A DNA stretch of 64,000 nucleotides, from positions 62,001-126,000 of the forward strand of contig NZ_JSVC01000010.1 in the NCBI RefSeq assembly GCF_000814475.1, written 5' to 3'. Numbering within the stretch: position 1 is the stretch's first letter; each line of letters starts with the position of its first letter. This stretch comes from Flavihumibacter solisilvae (lineage in GTDB: Bacteria; Bacteroidota; Bacteroidia; Chitinophagales; Chitinophagaceae). The translations under genes were made by a program, and so were the position numbers. The notes beneath the pieces are model-generated. The model ran no database searches. It was not told where the DNA came from and was given only the letters and a program-made list of their open reading frames with translations. This document shows positions 60,668 through 64,000 of the stretch, in pieces.

Positions 60668-63394
60668 TTATTCAGGTTCGAAACCTAACATGAAGGTGAA
60701 CCTCGCGGCATCACGAAGCTTACTGTTAGGAGTGATCCTGTCGAATCCTACACCATAGTCAAACCCGAGCAGACCGAACATCGGCAGGAAGAAGCGCATA
60801 CCCACACCTGCGCTTCGACGGAGGCGGAACGGGTTATAGTCCTGGTAATTGTACCAGCCGTTTGCCGCTTCGAAAAATGCGAGACCGAAGATCGTACTGT
60901 TCGGATTGGTGCTGAACGGATAGCGCAATTCAACTGTGTACTTATTAAATATTGTAAAGAATTGGCTTGCGGATGATTTGTCCGGGTTGATGGTCGGATC
61001 TGAATTATCATATACCGGGTAACCCCTGTGTGCGATGATGTCATAACCCAGCAATCCGAAGTTGTTGGTGAGACCGGCATCACCCACCTGGAATCTTTCA
61101 AACGGTGAGTAATCGAGCTTCGCGTTATATCTTCCCATGAAGCCATATTTAGCAGCGGCTTTCAACACGAACTGGCGGCTGCGGTCTGCGCCCATTGGCC
61201 GCCCGATAGGAACATACCATTCCCCTGTGAATCGCCATTTATGGAACTCAGGTAATTCGTACGGGTTTTCCGACTTCACCCTGTCAGGATCGATGAGTGA
61301 ATATGGTGGTGTTGCCTGTACGCTGGCAACAAAGTTTGAACCGCTTCTCGGGAAGATAGGCTGGTCGATGGAAGACCTGCTCAGTGCAAGCTTCAGGCTG
61401 ACGTTATGTGCCGTGGTGTTGTCAAGGCCCGGGAACAGGTTGGGATAATTTCTCAGTTTATACTGGGTGAAATTCAATGAATACACCAAAGTAAAATAGT
61501 CATCAGGCCATCTCAGCTGTTTACCCAATGCGATCGACAGACCCAATGTACGCAGGTAAGAAGTATCTCCGGCTTTTCGGCTATACGCACCTGTTCTGGG
61601 GTCATAGGTATTTGCGAACCGCGTACTGTAAAAACTTACAGTGAATGAGTTCCTGCGTTTACCGCCGAGCCAGGGCTCCGTAAAGGAGAAGTTATAGGAA
61701 CGGAACTGCCGGCCGTTACTCTGAACGCGGAGACTGAGTTTTTGTCCGTCACCGGTAGGGAGCGGGTCCCAGGTTTCCTTATTGAAAATATTCCTGATGG
61801 AAAAGTTGTTGAAAGTCACACCCAGGGTTCCGGTCAGACCAATGCCACCACCCCAACCGGCAGATAATTCCAGCTGGTCGTTTGATTTCTCTTCAAGTTT
61901 GTAGTTGATATCTACGGTACCATCGTCGGGGTTTGGAACCGGGTTGATGTCAATCTTTTCCTGGTTGAAGTAACCGAGGTTGGCAATTTCACGGTTTGAA
62001 CGGATCAGGTCGGTCCGCGAAAATTTTTGTCCGGGTACTGTGCGCAGTTCCCTGCGGATCACATATTCTTTTGTTTTGTCGTTTCCGGAAATGTTGACAT
62101 TCTTTATGGTAGCCTGCGGGCCTTCACGCATCCTGATCTCGAAATCAATGGTATCGTTATATACGGCAGTTTCTACCGGGTCAACCTGGAAGAACAGGTA
62201 ACCGTCATCCATATAAAGGCCGCTGATATCGCCGCCTTCAGGAGTAAGTTGTTTACCGAGTTTTGTGTTCAGTGTTTCCAGGTTATAGATGTCGCCTTTC
62301 TTAATTCCAAGCAGCACATTTAATATGGAGTCGCTGTACTTGGTATTACCTCTCCAGGTGATGTTACCAAAATAGTAACGGCGACCCTCATCCACTTTGA
62401 GGTCAATATTAAGGTTGCCTTTTTTAGTATAGTATTGGGTATCGGCAATAATTCCTGCATCGCGGTATCCGAGTGAGTTATAATACTCAAGGACCTTCTC
62501 CTTATCTTCTTCGTATTTGGTCTGGTTATATTTTGCAGAGCTGAATAATTTGAAGCGGAAATAAGGGTCAAGGTAATCTCTTGTTTTCGTAACAGAGAGG
62601 AATCCCCAGTCATTAACGTATTCGTTGAAAGTTTGTCTTTTATGTGTACCGAACGAACTGGAGTCAGTTGTGGGGTAAAGCGTGATCCTTGTAGTTTCCT
62701 TTGTACCCTTCAGCTTTTTCTTCAGTTTAACTTCGCTGACATTTTCATTGCCATAAAAACTAACATCGTTGATCCTTACTTTTCCTCCCTTGCTGATTAC
62801 AAAAGTGAGGTGCTGAGTATTTACAAATGCGGGATCAGCTTTTTCTTCGATGTCAACCTTTGCTCCCCTGAAACCTTTTTCCACATAATACTTCACGATG
62901 TTTTCGACGGCCGTGCGTTTCATGTTCTCGGTGATCACCCTTCCTTTCACGAGACCTGTTTTTCCTTCGAGGTCATCAGCCTCTGATTTTTTTACACCTT
63001 TGAAAGTAAAGCCTGAGAGACTGGGTCTTTCTGCCACAAATATTTCGATGTATACATTTTTGCCTTCAACTTTTGTGAAGTAAATCTGAACATCAGAAAA
63101 TAAATTTTGTTTCCATAAGTTTTGTATCGCTTTGGACAGGTTATCACCTCCTGGAATAATGACCTTATCACCAACAGTGAGGCCGGAAATTGAAAGGAGC
63201 AGTGCCTGGTCCCTGTATTTTGTTCCACTAACCTGGATGCCTGCAATTGTATATTCTGAAGGAGTCTTGGCATTAACCATAGCCTCCAGCTCAGGGTCGA
63301 TTGCAGTAGGACGAGTGGTGTCAGGTTGTTGTGCCTGTGCATGAAAACCGATCATCATAAGCAGAACGGCAACAACGGAAAATCTTCTGTACAT
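60668..63394 (-). CDS. bamA: Outer-membrane protein assembly factor BamA
   Basis: Essential 908-residue outer-membrane insertase: signal peptide (ending near AQAQ, 22), POTRA domains over about 45-480 (IAGIQVSGTKYRDQALLLSI; RINDVSFYGNENVSEVKLKK; YYFGNITWRGNTKYSDSILN; ATIKNVNISGNDKTKEYVIR) and a barrel from about 515 (LELSAGWGGGIGLTGTLGVT) to the C-terminal FTFMLGFEPE. The VRGY-like lid segment appears as LLGYDIIAHRGYPVYDN. uppS is upstream and ompH genes downstream, the standard envelope-assembly order. Confidence 0.96.
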   Translation of the reverse strand: MYRRFSVVAVLLMMIGFHAQAQQPDTTRPTAIDPELEAMVNAKTPSEYTIAGIQVSGTKYRDQALLLSISGLTVGDKVIIPGGDNLSKAIQNLWKQNLFSDVQIYFTKVEGKNVYIEIFVAERPSLSGFTFKGVKKSEADDLEGKTGLVKGRVITENMKRTAVENIVKYYVEKGFRGAKVDIEEKADPAFVNTQHLTFVISKGGKVRINDVSFYGNENVSEVKLKKKLKGTKETTRITLYPTTDSSSFGTHKRQTFNEYVNDWGFLSVTKTRDYLDPYFRFKLFSSAKYNQTKYEEDKEKVLEYYNSLGYRDAGIIADTQYYTKKGNLNIDLKVDEGRRYYFGNITWRGNTKYSDSILNVLLGIKKGDIYNLETLNTKLGKQLTPEGGDISGLYMDDGYLFFQVDPVETAVYNDTIDFEIRMREGPQATIKNVNISGNDKTKEYVIRRELRTVPGQKFSRTDLIRSNREIANLGYFNQEKIDINPVPNPDDGTVDINYKLEEKSNDQLELSAGWGGGIGLTGTLGVTFNNFSIRNIFNKETWDPLPTGDGQKLSLRVQSNGRQFRSYNFSFTEPWLGGKRRNSFTVSFYSTRFANTYDPRTGAYSRKAGDTSYLRTLGLSIALGKQLRWPDDYFTLVYSLNFTQYKLRNYPNLFPGLDNTTAHNVSLKLALSRSSIDQPIFPRSGSNFVASVQATPPYSLIDPDRVKSENPYELPEFHKWRFTGEWYVPIGRPMGADRSRQFVLKAAAKYGFMGRYNAKLDYSPFERFQVGDAGLTNNFGLLGYDIIAHRGYPVYDNSDPTINPDKSSASQFFTIFNKYTVELRYPFSTNPNSTIFGLAFFEAANGWYNYQDYNPFRLRRSAGVGMRFFLPMFGLLGFDYGVGFDRITPNSKLRDAARFTFMLGFEPE

Positions 63395-63447
63395 CCAGTG
63401 GGTTTTATAAAGTAGGCAAATTAAGGGTGATAGTTTAAAAAGCTTTG

Positions 63448-64000
63448 TTAAAGGGACGTCTCCTGGACCTGTTCACTGGTCTTTCCAAAACGCCTTTCAC
63501 GCAGCTGAAAATCCACGATGGCTTCATACAGATTTTCTTTCCGAAAGTCTGGCCAGCGTACATTGGTGAAGTATAGTTCGGCATATGCCAGCTGATATAG
63601 AAGGAAATTACTGATCCGGTACTCACCACTGGTTCTGATCATCAGTTCCGGATCCGGGAATTCACTTGTGCAGAGGTATTGAGCCAAAGTATCCTGGGTA
63701 ATTGAGGCGGGTTCCATCTTGCCGGCTTTCACGTCGGCGGCAATATTTTTTACTGCTTCTACCAATTCCCACCTGCTGCTGTAACTGAGTGCCATCACCA
63801 GGTTCAACCCGGTGTTCTGCGATGTCATTTCGTATGCTTCTTTCAGTTCGAGTCGTGCAGATTCCGGAAGCATTTTGGTATCGCCGATTACATGCAGCCT
63901 GATATTGTTGCGGTTAAGGGTTTCGACTTCTTTACGGATGGTGTCTACAAGCAGTTCCATCAGTCCCGTGACTTCATATGCAGGCCTGTCCCAGTTTTCG
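63448..64000 (-). CDS. uppS: Isoprenyl transferase (undecaprenyl diphosphate synthase), 5' end cut
   Basis: C-terminal 184 residues of a cis-prenyltransferase building the C55 lipid carrier for the cell wall. The frame continues past the window edge: residues ENWDRPAYEVTGLMELLVDT are the conserved SxENWxRPxxEV region. Downstream ALSYSSRWELVEAVKNIA, DPELMIRTSGEYRISNFLLYQ and YFTNVRWPDF are typical. The N-terminal catalytic aspartate lies outside. bamA follows after 53 nt. Confidence 0.95.
   Translation of the reverse strand, partial: ENWDRPAYEVTGLMELLVDTIRKEVETLNRNNIRLHVIGDTKMLPESARLELKEAYEMTSQNTGLNLVMALSYSSRWELVEAVKNIAADVKAGKMEPASITQDTLAQYLCTSEFPDPELMIRTSGEYRISNFLLYQLAYAELYFTNVRWPDFRKENLYEAIVDFQLRERRFGKTSEQVQETSL

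Overview
The window reads as chromosomal DNA of a member of the Bacteroidota, most likely a Chitinophagaceae-type organism. Pointers are a SusC/SusD outer-membrane pair, the gliding-motility genes gldA and gldH, BatD, a SulP plus beta-carbonic anhydrase pair, lipoproteins with Bacteroidota-style signals, start codons without clear Shine-Dalgarno sequences, and repeated TAnnTTTG promoter -7 boxes. Coding density is high, no gene-free stretch exceeds 300 bp, and I see no rRNA, tRNA, CRISPR array, insertion sequence or prophage. It looks like core genome with a few accessory genes.

Layout. 1-9.1 kb: acetyl-CoA synthetase (cut by the left edge) diverges from an MHS-type permease with a small membrane partner; then a SulP/carbonic anhydrase pair, gldA and a 2-oxoacid:ferredoxin oxidoreductase alpha subunit. 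9.1-19.7 kb is the most unusual part: a FUSC-type membrane protein, an HD phosphohydrolase fused to a PycTM (Pycsar effector-type) membrane domain, a YjiK-like lipoprotein, a 1227-residue phosphoesterase / kinase-like / beta-barrel fusion and a large GAF-like protein. 19.8-31.6 kb: envelope and housekeeping genes (L,D-transpeptidase, nth, divIC, eno, a GH3/beta-lactamase fusion, mutL, dacB, a variant arginase-fold protein). 31.7-38.8 kb: phosphatidylserine decarboxylase, YjjG nucleotidase, DUF2167 protein, SDR, BatD, and gldH in line with a two-component system. 38.9-51.5 kb: yicC, a pseudouridine synthase, an lpxD-like gene, a hydroxyacyl-CoA dehydrogenase and SDR, pheS, cdsA, a CPBP protease, dusB, glutathione peroxidase and aldehyde dehydrogenase, tadA. 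51.6-64 kb: SusD/SusC, superoxide dismutase, yidD-rnpA-rpmH, murI, two OmpH/Skp genes, bamA and uppS (cut by the right edge).

How the genes work together. Most of the window serves the envelope: lipid synthesis (psd, cdsA), lipid A (lpxD-like), peptidoglycan (murI, uppS, dacB, L,D-transpeptidase, the GH3/beta-lactamase fusion), membrane-protein insertion (yidD), and outer-membrane assembly with its periplasmic chaperones (bamA plus two ompH). A second group handles translation and RNA (pheS, dusB, tadA, rluE-like, rpmH, rnpA, yicC). The best candidates for less-described biology are the HD-PycTM gene followed by the FUSC gene, the three-part phosphoesterase fusion, rnpA without a normal start codon, and a set of genes whose -7 promoter box lies only 4-5 nt before the start codon, suggesting leaderless transcripts.
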